The notes under the pieces were generated by a model, which was given only the letters and a program-made list of their open reading frames with translations, did no database searches and was not told the origin of the DNA. Shown piece by piece: positions 18,071 through 25,604 of a stretch of 33,699 bases of DNA. The first letter of the stretch is position 1; each line of letters opens with the position of its first letter. Source of the stretch: Sphingomonas sp. 37zxx (lineage in GTDB: Bacteria; Pseudomonadota; Alphaproteobacteria; Sphingomonadales; Sphingomonadaceae); contig NZ_JROH01000039.1 of the NCBI RefSeq assembly GCF_000786205.1, positions 1 through 33,699 on the forward strand. The letters run 5' to 3'. The position numbers and the translations under genes were made by a program.

Positions 18071-19492
18071 CTATGCTGCCGCCTGACCGGCAAGGCTGCG
18101 CGACCGGCCATAGATCAGGTACACCGCTACGCCGATCGCGTTCCACGCCATGAAGCGCACCAGGGTTTGCCCTGGCAGGCTGATCAACAAATAGATGCAG
18201 CCAAGGATGGCGAGCGTGCCGACGAGGTAGGGCGCGGGGCACCGAAACACCCGCTTCAGTTCGGGCGCGCGGCGACGCAGAATCATCATGCAGGCCGCTA
18301 CCGCGATAAACGCCAGCAAGGTGCCGGCATTGGCCAGTTCGGCGATCTCGTCGAGCCGGAAAAAGCCAGCCACAGCGGCGACAAACACCCCGGTCACCAG
18401 GGTTACCGTCACGGGGCTGCCGGTCTTTGCCGACACCCGGCTGAGCGAACGCGGCAATAATCCGTCGCGTGACATCACAAAGAATATGCGGCTTTGCCCA
18501 TACATCATCACAAGGATAACCGACGGCAAGGCGATCAACGCCGCCAGCCCGATCGCCCACGCGGCCACCGGATGCCCAAGCGAGCGCAGCACGAACGCCA
18601 GCGGTTCAGCGGACTTGCCGATGTCGAGATAGCTGACGGCACCGATCGCAGCGACCGCCACCGCCATGTAAATGACGGTACAAGCCGCCATCGATCCGAT
18701 GATGCCGATCGTCAGGTCGCGACCGGGGTTGCGTGCCTCTTCCGCCGACGTCGCGACGGCGTCGAAGCCATAAAAGGCAAAGAACACGATCGCCGCCGCC
18801 GCCATCACGCCGCGCGTCGACCCATCCTGAACGGTGCTGGCAAAGCCATAGGGCATGAACGGTTCGAAATTGCCGCTGGAAAACGACGGCAGCGCCAGCG
18901 ACACGAACAGCGCCAGCGCGGTCATTTTCACGACGACCAGCACGATGTTGAACGTTGCGCTCTCGCGCGTGCCTGCCACCAGCATGCCCGCAATCGCCAG
19001 CGCAACCAGCACCGCCGGCAGGTTGATGATGCCGCCGCCATGCGGGCCGGACAACAGCATCGCGGGCAATTCAACACCTAGCGACTGAATCCACCCGACA
19101 AGATAGGCCGACCAACCGACTGCCACGGTCGAGCAGGCCAGTGAATATTCGAGGATCAGGCTCCACCCGACGATCCAGGCCAGGCTCTCGCCGATCACCG
19201 AATAGGTATAGGTGTAAGCGCTGCCCGCAGTGGGGATCAGCGTTGCCATTTCGGCATAGGCCAGGGCCGCACAGGCGCACACTGCCCCGGCGATGGCAAA
19301 TGACAGGATCACCGCCGGCCCCGCTCGATCGGCCCCCACGCCGGTCAGCGTGTAGATACCAGTCCCGACAATCGCACCGATGCCAAGCGCAATCAGGTGA
19401 GGCCAGCTGAGCGTCTTGCGCAATACCCTGTCCGGATCCGACTCGGCCGCTGCGCCAAAGGGCTTCAACGGCCCCAATATTCCTCGCCCCAC
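18071..19492 (-). CDS. APC-superfamily amino acid permease
   Basis: The 473-residue inner-membrane protein has about 12 hydrophobic helices. It matches the amino acid-polyamine-organocation family, with the first helix motif GIGAIVGTGIYTLTG (about residues 36-50) used for substrate binding and the helix 6 region around FFAFYGFDAVATSAEEARNPGRD. It most resembles cationic/neutral amino acid transporters of the YfnA/CAT type. The start is GTG at 19492, preceded by GGGGAG at 6-base spacing. Placed between epimerase and oxidase in one operon, it most likely imports free hydroxyproline or proline released in the periplasm. The direct substrate is not provable from sequence. Confidence 0.88.
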   Translation of the reverse strand: MGRGILGPLKPFGAAAESDPDRVLRKTLSWPHLIALGIGAIVGTGIYTLTGVGADRAGPAVILSFAIAGAVCACAALAYAEMATLIPTAGSAYTYTYSVIGESLAWIVGWSLILEYSLACSTVAVGWSAYLVGWIQSLGVELPAMLLSGPHGGGIINLPAVLVALAIAGMLVAGTRESATFNIVLVVVKMTALALFVSLALPSFSSGNFEPFMPYGFASTVQDGSTRGVMAAAAIVFFAFYGFDAVATSAEEARNPGRDLTIGIIGSMAACTVIYMAVAVAAIGAVSYLDIGKSAEPLAFVLRSLGHPVAAWAIGLAALIALPSVILVMMYGQSRIFFVMSRDGLLPRSLSRVSAKTGSPVTVTLVTGVFVAAVAGFFRLDEIAELANAGTLLAFIAVAACMMILRRRAPELKRVFRCPAPYLVGTLAILGCIYLLISLPGQTLVRFMAWNAIGVAVYLIYGRSRSLAGQAAA

Positions 19493-19525
19493 AGGCCGCT
19501 CCCCCCCACAAAAAATCGGTATCGT

Positions 19526-20524
19526 CTAAACCACCGTAAACCCGGCCCAGAACGGATCTTCGCGATCGATCCAAATGGTGTTCAACCCCGTGGCGATCGC
19601 CGATCCCTCGATAGAGGGAGTGATGCCGGAAACATCGCCGACCATTGCCTCGGCCTCGACCCTGCCGATGAAGCGGCTGCCGATATAGCTTTCGTGAACG
19701 AAGCTATCGCCGACCGCCAACCGCCCCGTCGCGACAAGCTGTGCCAGCCGCGCCGAGGTGCCGGTGCCGCAAGGGCTGCGATCGATCGCGCGCTCGCCAT
19801 AGAATACCGCGTTGCGTCCGTCCGCCCCCTCGCTTTTGGGTCGATCGGCCCACAGCACATGGGTGACGCCTCGAATCGTCGGCTCGATCGGGTGCACCGG
19901 TTCATAGACCGAGCGCACCAGCGCACGAACCGTCCGGCTCAACTCGACAATCCGCGCAGCGCCCAGGTCATCGAGCCCGGTATATTCGCCCTGCGGCTCG
20001 ATGATCGCGTAATAGTTACCGCCATAGGCAATATCGATCGAAAGCGGTCCCAATCCGGGGACTTCGATCTGCAGGCCGCGCATCGCCAGATAGGCGGGAA
20101 CGTTGCGGATCTTTACCGAGCGCACCCGGTCACCCTCGGCAACATAATCGATGTCGATCGTGCCTGCCGGCACCTCGATCCGCAACTTGCCGGGCACACG
20201 CGGCTGAATCAGTCCGTGTTCCAGGCCAAAGGTGATCATGCCGATCGTACCATGGCCGCACATCGGCAAGCAGCCGCTGGTTTCGATGAACAGGATCGCT
20301 GCATCCGCATCCGCCGTGCAGGGCGGATATAGAAACCCGCCCGACATCATGTCATGCCCACGCGGTTCAAAGCACAGCCCGGTGCGTATCCAGTCGAACC
20401 GCGCCAGGAAATCCTGCCGACGCTCCGCCATCGTGGCGCCGCGCAGCAACGGCGCCCCGCCAGCCACCAGACGAACCGGATTGCCCGCCGTGTGGCCATC
20501 AATGCAGAAGAAGCTGTGTCGCAT
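19526..20524 (-). CDS. 4-hydroxyproline 2-epimerase (proline racemase family)
   Basis: The 332-residue cofactor-independent enzyme interconverts trans-4-hydroxy-L-proline and cis-4-hydroxy-D-proline, the first step of bacterial hydroxyproline catabolism. Both catalytic cysteines are present: Cys89 in LPMCGHGTIG and Cys252 in RSPCGTGTSA. This excludes the Thr-containing trans-3-hydroxyproline dehydratase branch. The family start HSFFCIDGHTAGNPVR places the first Met at 20524, where ATG overlaps the upstream stop as TAATG, so the gene is translationally coupled to the deaminase gene. Proline racemase activity is the alternative but less likely next to a D-amino-acid oxidase and DapA-family deaminase. 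Confidence 0.92.
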   Translation of the reverse strand: MRHSFFCIDGHTAGNPVRLVAGGAPLLRGATMAERRQDFLARFDWIRTGLCFEPRGHDMMSGGFLYPPCTADADAAILFIETSGCLPMCGHGTIGMITFGLEHGLIQPRVPGKLRIEVPAGTIDIDYVAEGDRVRSVKIRNVPAYLAMRGLQIEVPGLGPLSIDIAYGGNYYAIIEPQGEYTGLDDLGAARIVELSRTVRALVRSVYEPVHPIEPTIRGVTHVLWADRPKSEGADGRNAVFYGERAIDRSPCGTGTSARLAQLVATGRLAVGDSFVHESYIGSRFIGRVEAEAMVGDVSGITPSIEGSAIATGLNTIWIDREDPFWAGFTVV

Positions 20525-21456
20525 TACGCGGCAACAGCCTCCGCCGCGGCAAGCGAGGGGCGGGTCGCGGCGCATTGCTCGACCATCGCAATCACTTCGG
20601 CGCGGCGCGCGCCTTCCAGCGGCAGGCGGGGCAGACGCACCCGTTCGGACCCGCGGCCCATGATCTGCTCGGCCAGCTTGATCGATTGCACCAGGTCATG
20701 TTCGGCATCCAGATGCAGCAGCGGCATGAACCAGCGATAGATGTGGCGCGCCGCTTCCCAGTCGCCGCGATAGACGGCGGCGATCAACGCCACCGATTCC
20801 TGCGGAAAGGCGCTGGTCAACCCAGACACCCAGCCCGACGCGCCGAGCAACATCCCCTCGAGCGCGACGTCATCAAGGCCGGCCATCACGGTATAACGAT
20901 CGCCGAAGCGGTTGATGACATCGGTGAAGCGGCGCGGATCGGGCGCGCTTTCCTTGATCGCCACGATGTTCTCGACCGGCCTCAGCAGCTCAAGCGTCGG
21001 GAAATCGACCGATACGCGATACGCTGGCGGGTTGTTATACAGCATGATCGGCAGGCTGGTATTTTCGGCCACCGTGCGAAAGTGCGTCGCAAGCTCGTTC
21101 GCGGTCGGCACATAGACCATTGCGGGCAGCAGCATCAGCGCGTCGGCACCGATATCTTCCACCTCGCGCGCGAATTGCGCGGCGCGGCGCGTGGTGAATT
21201 CGGACACGCCGACGACCAAAGGGACGCGCCCGCCCACCGCCTCGATGCCCGCGCGAAGCACCGCGCGCTTCTCGTCCGCATCCAACGAATTGTTTTCGCC
21301 GCAGGTGCCAAGCAAGATCAGGCCATCGACCCCATCATCGACCAAAGCAGCAAAACCGCGTTGCGTCGCGTCGATGTCGATCGAACCGTCGGTCGCGAAT
21401 TGCGTCGTCGCGGCCGGGTAGACGCCCGTCCACAAAGTCTTCTGCGAAACCACCAT
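20524..21456 (-). CDS. DapA-family deaminase, likely pyrroline-4-hydroxy-2-carboxylate deaminase
   Basis: The 310-residue TIM-barrel aldolase belongs to the dihydrodipicolinate synthase/N-acetylneuraminate lyase family. The Schiff-base lysine is Lys168 (AIKES), the partner tyrosine is Tyr140 (LYNNP), and the pyruvate-carboxylate loop reads GTCGENNSL. In the hydroxyproline pathway this family supplies HypD, which deaminates delta-1-pyrroline-4-hydroxy-2-carboxylate to 2-oxoglutarate semialdehyde. Here it is first in an operon with the epimerase, permease and oxidase. True lysine biosynthesis DapA is unlikely in this context. ATG 21456 follows AAGGAGG at only 2 bases, so GTG 21453 is an alternative start. 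A longer TTG start at 21477 would run into the operator. Confidence 0.87.
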   Translation of the reverse strand: MVVSQKTLWTGVYPAATTQFATDGSIDIDATQRGFAALVDDGVDGLILLGTCGENNSLDADEKRAVLRAGIEAVGGRVPLVVGVSEFTTRRAAQFAREVEDIGADALMLLPAMVYVPTANELATHFRTVAENTSLPIMLYNNPPAYRVSVDFPTLELLRPVENIVAIKESAPDPRRFTDVINRFGDRYTVMAGLDDVALEGMLLGASGWVSGLTSAFPQESVALIAAVYRGDWEAARHIYRWFMPLLHLDAEHDLVQSIKLAEQIMGRGSERVRLPRLPLEGARRAEVIAMVEQCAATRPSLAAAEAVAA

Positions 21457-21476
21457 TACCTCCTTGGAAATCTGCA

Positions 21477-21490
21477 ATTCGTATACGATA
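21477..21490. promoter_or_regulatory. Operator copy 2 (ATTCGTATACGATA)
   Basis: This site matches 12 of 14 positions of the perfect palindrome at 25575-25588, including the full core TCGTATACGA. It lies in the divergent region between the deaminase operon and the M24 peptidase gene, 21 bases upstream of the deaminase ATG, and overlaps the predicted -10 element. Confidence 0.7.
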
Positions 21491-21508
21491 TAAAATCCTG
21501 AGTGCCAA
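21480..21508 (-). promoter_or_regulatory. Promoter of the deaminase-epimerase-permease-oxidase operon
   Basis: On the minus strand, TTGGCA (21508-21503), an exact 17-base spacer and TATACG (21485-21480) make a convincing sigma-70 promoter. The -10 hexamer lies inside the operator palindrome, so a bound regulator should block RNA polymerase. Confidence 0.6.
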
Positions 21509-21617
21509 CTCTTTTGAACCGGCTGTGCGGTTTCCCATCGAACAATTACCTATGGGTTTCCGCTTTGCCAGATGGCAATTTTCAAGCAAATGCCGTGCAT
21601 GCGGTGGAGAAATCGGC

Positions 21618-22811
21618 ATGAACAATAGCATTGGTGGATCGACGATCGGGCGCGAACTTGCCGATATCACACCATGGCCCACCCCCGCGCCAGCCATCAG
21701 CCGCGCCGAACGTGATGCGCGGATCGAGCGCGCTCGCAAACTGACGCGCGACACGGGTGCCGACGCCTTGCTGATCGGCGCAGGCGACAGCCTGCGCTAT
21801 TTCGCTGGCATCGCCTGGGGCTTGAGCGAACGGCTGGTCGCGATGCTGCTGCCGGTAACCGGGCGACCCATCATGATCGCGCCGGCGTTCGAGCTGGGAA
21901 CGCTCGAGGCTGATCTGGCGATCGACGCCGACATCCGCCTTTGGGAAGAGCATGAAAACCCTGCCCGGCTGATTGCCGACGCCCTGCGCGGCGGTACGCT
22001 GGCGATCGATCCCATGCTCCCCTTCATGTTCGCCGAGCGTATTCGCGCGGCTGCGCCAGCGCTGGCACTGCGCGATGCCGCTTCGATCATCGACGGCTGC
22101 CGGATGACGAAATCGTCGGCTGAACTGGCGCTGCTGCGCCAGGCCAAGGCAATGACGCTGGAGGTGCAACGCCGCGCGGCACGCATCCTTGCCCCCGGCA
22201 TGCGCGCATCGCAGGTCCGCCGCTTCATCGATGAAGCGCACCGCGCAATCGGCGCACCCGGCGGCAGTTATTTCTGCGCGGTACAGTTCGGGCGGTCGAC
22301 CGCCTTTCCCCACGGCCTTCCGGTGGATGACGTGCTGGCCGACGACGATCTGGTGTTGATCGACACAGGATGCCGCGTGGAGGGCTATCATTCCGACATC
22401 ACCCGAACCTATGCGTTTGGCCGGGTAGACCCCGAACATCGCATGATCTGGGAACTGGAACACGAAGCACAGGCGGCTGCCTTTGCCGCTGTCGAACCGG
22501 GGCGCTCGTGCGAATCGATCGACGCGGCGGCGCGCGCGGTGCTTGAGCGGGCGGGCCTTGGGCCGGGCTATCGCCTGCCCGGCCTGCCGCACCGCACCGG
22601 CCATGGTATCGGCCTGTCGATCCACGAACCGGCATATCTGGTCAGCGGCGATACGACGCCGCTTGCCCCCGGCATGTGCTTTTCCAACGAACCGATGATC
22701 GTCATGCCCGGTCGCTTCGGTATCCGGCTGGAGGACCATTTTCACGTGACCGAGACCGCCGCGCGCTGGTTCACCGAACCACAGCCATCGATCGACCGAC
22801 CGTTCGCCTGA
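21618..22811 (+). CDS. M24-family prolidase / Xaa-Pro aminopeptidase
   Basis: The 397-residue cytoplasmic metallopeptidase has a creatinase-like N-terminal domain (about residues 25-160) and a pita-bread catalytic domain. All five expected metal ligands are visible: Asp249 (LIDTG), Asp260 (SDITRT), His329 (GHGIG), Glu358 (SNEP) and Glu372 (RLED). M24B enzymes cleave bonds before proline or the Xaa-Pro dipeptide bond, so in this locus the enzyme probably releases hydroxyproline from imported peptides. There is no signal peptide. ATG 21618, with GGAG upstream, is preferred over the frame opening at 21525, whose extra 31 residues look non-coding. The gene diverges from the deaminase operon across a shared operator region. 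Confidence 0.88.
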   Translation: MNNSIGGSTIGRELADITPWPTPAPAISRAERDARIERARKLTRDTGADALLIGAGDSLRYFAGIAWGLSERLVAMLLPVTGRPIMIAPAFELGTLEADLAIDADIRLWEEHENPARLIADALRGGTLAIDPMLPFMFAERIRAAAPALALRDAASIIDGCRMTKSSAELALLRQAKAMTLEVQRRAARILAPGMRASQVRRFIDEAHRAIGAPGGSYFCAVQFGRSTAFPHGLPVDDVLADDDLVLIDTGCRVEGYHSDITRTYAFGRVDPEHRMIWELEHEAQAAAFAAVEPGRSCESIDAAARAVLERAGLGPGYRLPGLPHRTGHGIGLSIHEPAYLVSGDTTPLAPGMCFSNEPMIVMPGRFGIRLEDHFHVTETAARWFTEPQPSIDRPFA

Positions 22812-22817
22812 CGATTG

Positions 22818-25523
22818 CTACCGCGCGGTCAAGGTGATCACGGTCGGCGCGCGCGCCAGTGCAATCGTGGTCGCACCGCGCTCTACGACGCCCTGGTCGG
22901 TTGCATAGGCAGCCCCGCCGCCCGGTGCCTCGATCGACAGCCGGGCAAAACGGGTCTCGGGCGTGGCGGGGTCGAGGGTCAGTTCGATACGCCGCGTTGC
23001 CGGCAGCCACCGCGCACTGGCGATCTTGCCCGCCGCCAGCGTGATCCACTGGCCAGCCGGTGCAACGAACAGGCGTGCCCGCGCGCCGTCGCGCGGCAGG
23101 ATTTCGAGCCCACCGTCGTTCACACGCACCACGCCCCCAAACCCCACCCAGCCAAGCTCCGGGTGCTGCACCAGATAGCTGGCAGCGGCATAGGCGTGGC
23201 CGAAATACCCCATGCCATAATCGCCCGAATAGCTGTCCCATGCCATCATATCGGGTTCGGAATGAAAGGCAGCCGATGCGAAACCTTCGCGATCGACATT
23301 GGTGATGCCGCCCATCATGCCGCCATAGGCAACGCGCAACAGGTGAAAGTCAGCTGGGTCACGGCGATAGGCATCGAACAGCGGCACGGCATTCAATGCC
23401 GAACCATAATGATGAATCTGCCGTTCAATCCGCTTCACTTTGCCGCCGTATAGAAAGTCCCAATAGCGCCTGGCGTTGCCGTTATAGCCCCAGTGCGGAA
23501 CGGTCGGGTCATAGCCCAGAACGACCTCCCGGGTCACCTCGGCGGCATCATGATGGCCGAAATGCCGCATCCAGGCATATACCTCGGGCTGACCGGTGGA
23601 ATCCCACGCCATCTCGCTGCCGAACGGATAGCGCAGGGTGAGCCAATGATCGGCACGCGCCTTCATTATCGCCTCTACCGCGTCGGCCTCGGCAACCATG
23701 GCTTCGCGCTTCAGGTCGGCCAGGATTTCCAGGAATATCTCCCCCTCCATCTGACCGAACTTGGCATATTCGGGCGCATCACGCTGCATCGCCACGGTCG
23801 TGCGATAGGCCCAGCGCAGATACCAGCGCCAGTCGTGGCGCTTGACCAGTCCGGCATGATTGCGGGCGAGGCGATACATGACCCAGTGGGCCGCGGCGAC
23901 GTGCGGATAATTATACGACCGGCCCAGGTCAGCGGCACCTTTTTCGTCCCACGCGGCCCAGCTCTTCCAGTCGACGTCGCGGTCGTAATAATCACCGAAG
24001 CGCGCCGGATCGTACCAGAACAGGCTTTTCTTGACGCCGCCGATTTGGGGACCGTCGGCAACCTGCAGCTTACCGACGATCGTCTCATCGATCATCCGCT
24101 CAAGCTTGGCGATCTCGCCCGCGTCGGGGTGGTCCAGTTGTTTCATCGCGGCGGCGACCCAGGCGCCTGCTCCGCCCTCATCACTCATTCCCGCGATCCA
24201 GACACGCTGTTCCTGGGTGAGGATGCTGTCGGTCTGCCGGTCATAGCTCAGGATCGCAGGCGCACGTTTGAACGGATCGTTCGCATCGTCGAACCATTGG
24301 CGCGTGGTTGCAAACCGGCCGAGATCGGCGGACACCTGCGCCAGCGGCTTGGTGACATAGTAATGCACGCTCTGCACGCTGCCGTCGGCATAGGTGATCG
24401 CCACCCGCGCCCGCCCCCAGCCCGTCCCCGACACCTGCCAGCGCGCCCAGCCCTTTGGCCCCGCGACCCGGGTCAGCTTCAAAGCATCGCTCGGCGTCAC
24501 CACGACGCTGCGGACGGCCTGCGTCGCCTTGATGAACAGATCGGCCGGCGCGTCGGTCGGCACGACATAGCCGGGAATCCCGATCGCTACCGGCCTCGCC
24601 TGTGCGCTCAGCGTGTGCTCGATCGCGCGAATCGATGGCGATACGACCAGCCGGACGCCAAAGCTGCGCCGTTCTTCCGGTGCCAGGGTGAATCCGGTCG
24701 CCGGGTTCCACGGCTGGCCTTTGTCCTCCGTCAGCGCGCGGGTTGCGACCATCCAGTTGTAGAAGCCTTCGGCCGTCTGTTCGCGCTTGGTCCGATCGGT
24801 GAAAATGTCACCCTTTGGTGCCTTCCCGGCCTCGCGAATGATGCGATAGGCTTCGAGCGGCGTGCGCCCATCGGGCAATACCAACAGCGCCGGGCCGCTG
24901 CCATTCAGCCGAGTGACCTGAAGATAGCCGGCGTCATTGCCGATATAGGGATCGACAAAACTGGCCTGCGCGTGCGCCCGTTCCAGGTCGCGACCCGAAA
25001 TGATGTTGTCGAACACCATCGGAAGCCCAAGCGCGCCAACCTCGACAGGCTCCGTTCCCGGATTAGCCAGGATAATCTGCATCGTTGGCACCTTGCCATC
25101 GCTCAACCAGCGCCGCTCTATCGTCAGCGGGAACCCCTCCCCCATCGTTGCGGTGATGTCGGCGCGCGCGATCACGCCGGGGCTGATCGCGCGCGCGGCG
25201 ACGGGGCGGCGCTGGCGCGATGAGGCGAAGTCACGCCATGGCCCATCGCCGCTGCGCAAGCGGATATGGACATCGCCGATATGGTTATAGCCACTGCCCG
25301 AGCGCTCAGCCCCCCGATTGCTCGGCAGGAAATCAAAGCCTGGTGCATCGACCGGCACCAGCCGTGCGAGGGTCTGACTTTCAGGGTCGATCGCAAGCGA
25401 CAATTGGCCGACCCGGTGCAGCGTCGCCGGGATCGGAGCGGGTTGTGACACCGTCTGCGCGACTGCCGCCACTGCCGCCGATGCCACCGCCACCCCGGCA
25501 AAATATAGCGCAGCCCACTTCAT
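22818..25523 (-). CDS. Secreted DUF5695-like protein, putative glycosidase (copy A)
   Basis: The 901-residue exported protein has a Sec signal (MKWAALYFAGVAVASAAVAAVAQ). The N-terminal 400 or so residues appear beta-rich. The middle and C-terminal parts look like a helical barrel with aromatic-rich motifs such as YNYPH (about residue 537), MEGEIFLEIL and YPFGSEMAWDST. It ends with a short beta domain. The layout recalls (alpha/alpha)6 glycoside hydrolases and lyases. I believe it corresponds to DUF5695 but cannot run the search. It is homologous to the protein at 30777-33461. ATG 25523 is supported by GGGAGG at 7-base spacing. It diverges from the arabinofuranosidase gene and converges with the M24 gene with a 6-base gap. 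Function is unassigned. An arabinoside- or galactoside-cleaving enzyme is the best guess. Confidence 0.75.
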   Translation of the reverse strand: MKWAALYFAGVAVASAAVAAVAQTVSQPAPIPATLHRVGQLSLAIDPESQTLARLVPVDAPGFDFLPSNRGAERSGSGYNHIGDVHIRLRSGDGPWRDFASSRQRRPVAARAISPGVIARADITATMGEGFPLTIERRWLSDGKVPTMQIILANPGTEPVEVGALGLPMVFDNIISGRDLERAHAQASFVDPYIGNDAGYLQVTRLNGSGPALLVLPDGRTPLEAYRIIREAGKAPKGDIFTDRTKREQTAEGFYNWMVATRALTEDKGQPWNPATGFTLAPEERRSFGVRLVVSPSIRAIEHTLSAQARPVAIGIPGYVVPTDAPADLFIKATQAVRSVVVTPSDALKLTRVAGPKGWARWQVSGTGWGRARVAITYADGSVQSVHYYVTKPLAQVSADLGRFATTRQWFDDANDPFKRAPAILSYDRQTDSILTQEQRVWIAGMSDEGGAGAWVAAAMKQLDHPDAGEIAKLERMIDETIVGKLQVADGPQIGGVKKSLFWYDPARFGDYYDRDVDWKSWAAWDEKGAADLGRSYNYPHVAAAHWVMYRLARNHAGLVKRHDWRWYLRWAYRTTVAMQRDAPEYAKFGQMEGEIFLEILADLKREAMVAEADAVEAIMKARADHWLTLRYPFGSEMAWDSTGQPEVYAWMRHFGHHDAAEVTREVVLGYDPTVPHWGYNGNARRYWDFLYGGKVKRIERQIHHYGSALNAVPLFDAYRRDPADFHLLRVAYGGMMGGITNVDREGFASAAFHSEPDMMAWDSYSGDYGMGYFGHAYAAASYLVQHPELGWVGFGGVVRVNDGGLEILPRDGARARLFVAPAGQWITLAAGKIASARWLPATRRIELTLDPATPETRFARLSIEAPGGGAAYATDQGVVERGATTIALARAPTVITLTAR

Positions 25524-25552
25524 CCCGATACCTCCCGACAAACCCAAAGCGG

Positions 25553-25580
25553 TTGACTCCGCCTACTCAACACGTATCGT
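25553..25580 (+). promoter_or_regulatory. Promoter of the arabinofuranosidase operon
   Basis: TTGACT (25553-25558), a 16-base spacer and TATCGT (25575-25580) form a reasonable sigma-70 promoter just upstream of the arabinofuranosidase gene. The -10 hexamer is the left half of the perfect operator palindrome. The transcript leader would be short, under about 20 bases. Confidence 0.45.
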
Positions 25581-25588
25581 ATACGATA
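25575..25588. promoter_or_regulatory. Operator copy 3 (perfect palindrome TATCGTATACGATA)
   Basis: This perfect 14-base palindrome lies between the divergent DUF5695-like gene and the arabinofuranosidase operon, 16 bases before the preferred operon start and 51 bases before the other gene. The inner TCGTATACGA fits the TNGT..ACNA form of FadR-type GntR operators. It is the best of the three copies and probably controls both directions. Confidence 0.75.
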
Positions 25589-25604
25589 TTCGAGGGAGAT
25601 GGAA

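Noticed and set aside
20524..21456. Assignment of the DapA-family gene to lysine biosynthesis
   Set aside because: It is first in an operon with the hydroxyproline epimerase, permease and D-amino-acid oxidase, with no other lysine gene nearby.
23493..25223. 576-residue open frame on the plus strand
   Set aside because: It is antisense to the secreted DUF5695-like gene, is rich in His/Arg/Gln, and has no signal or motif, as expected for a shadow frame.
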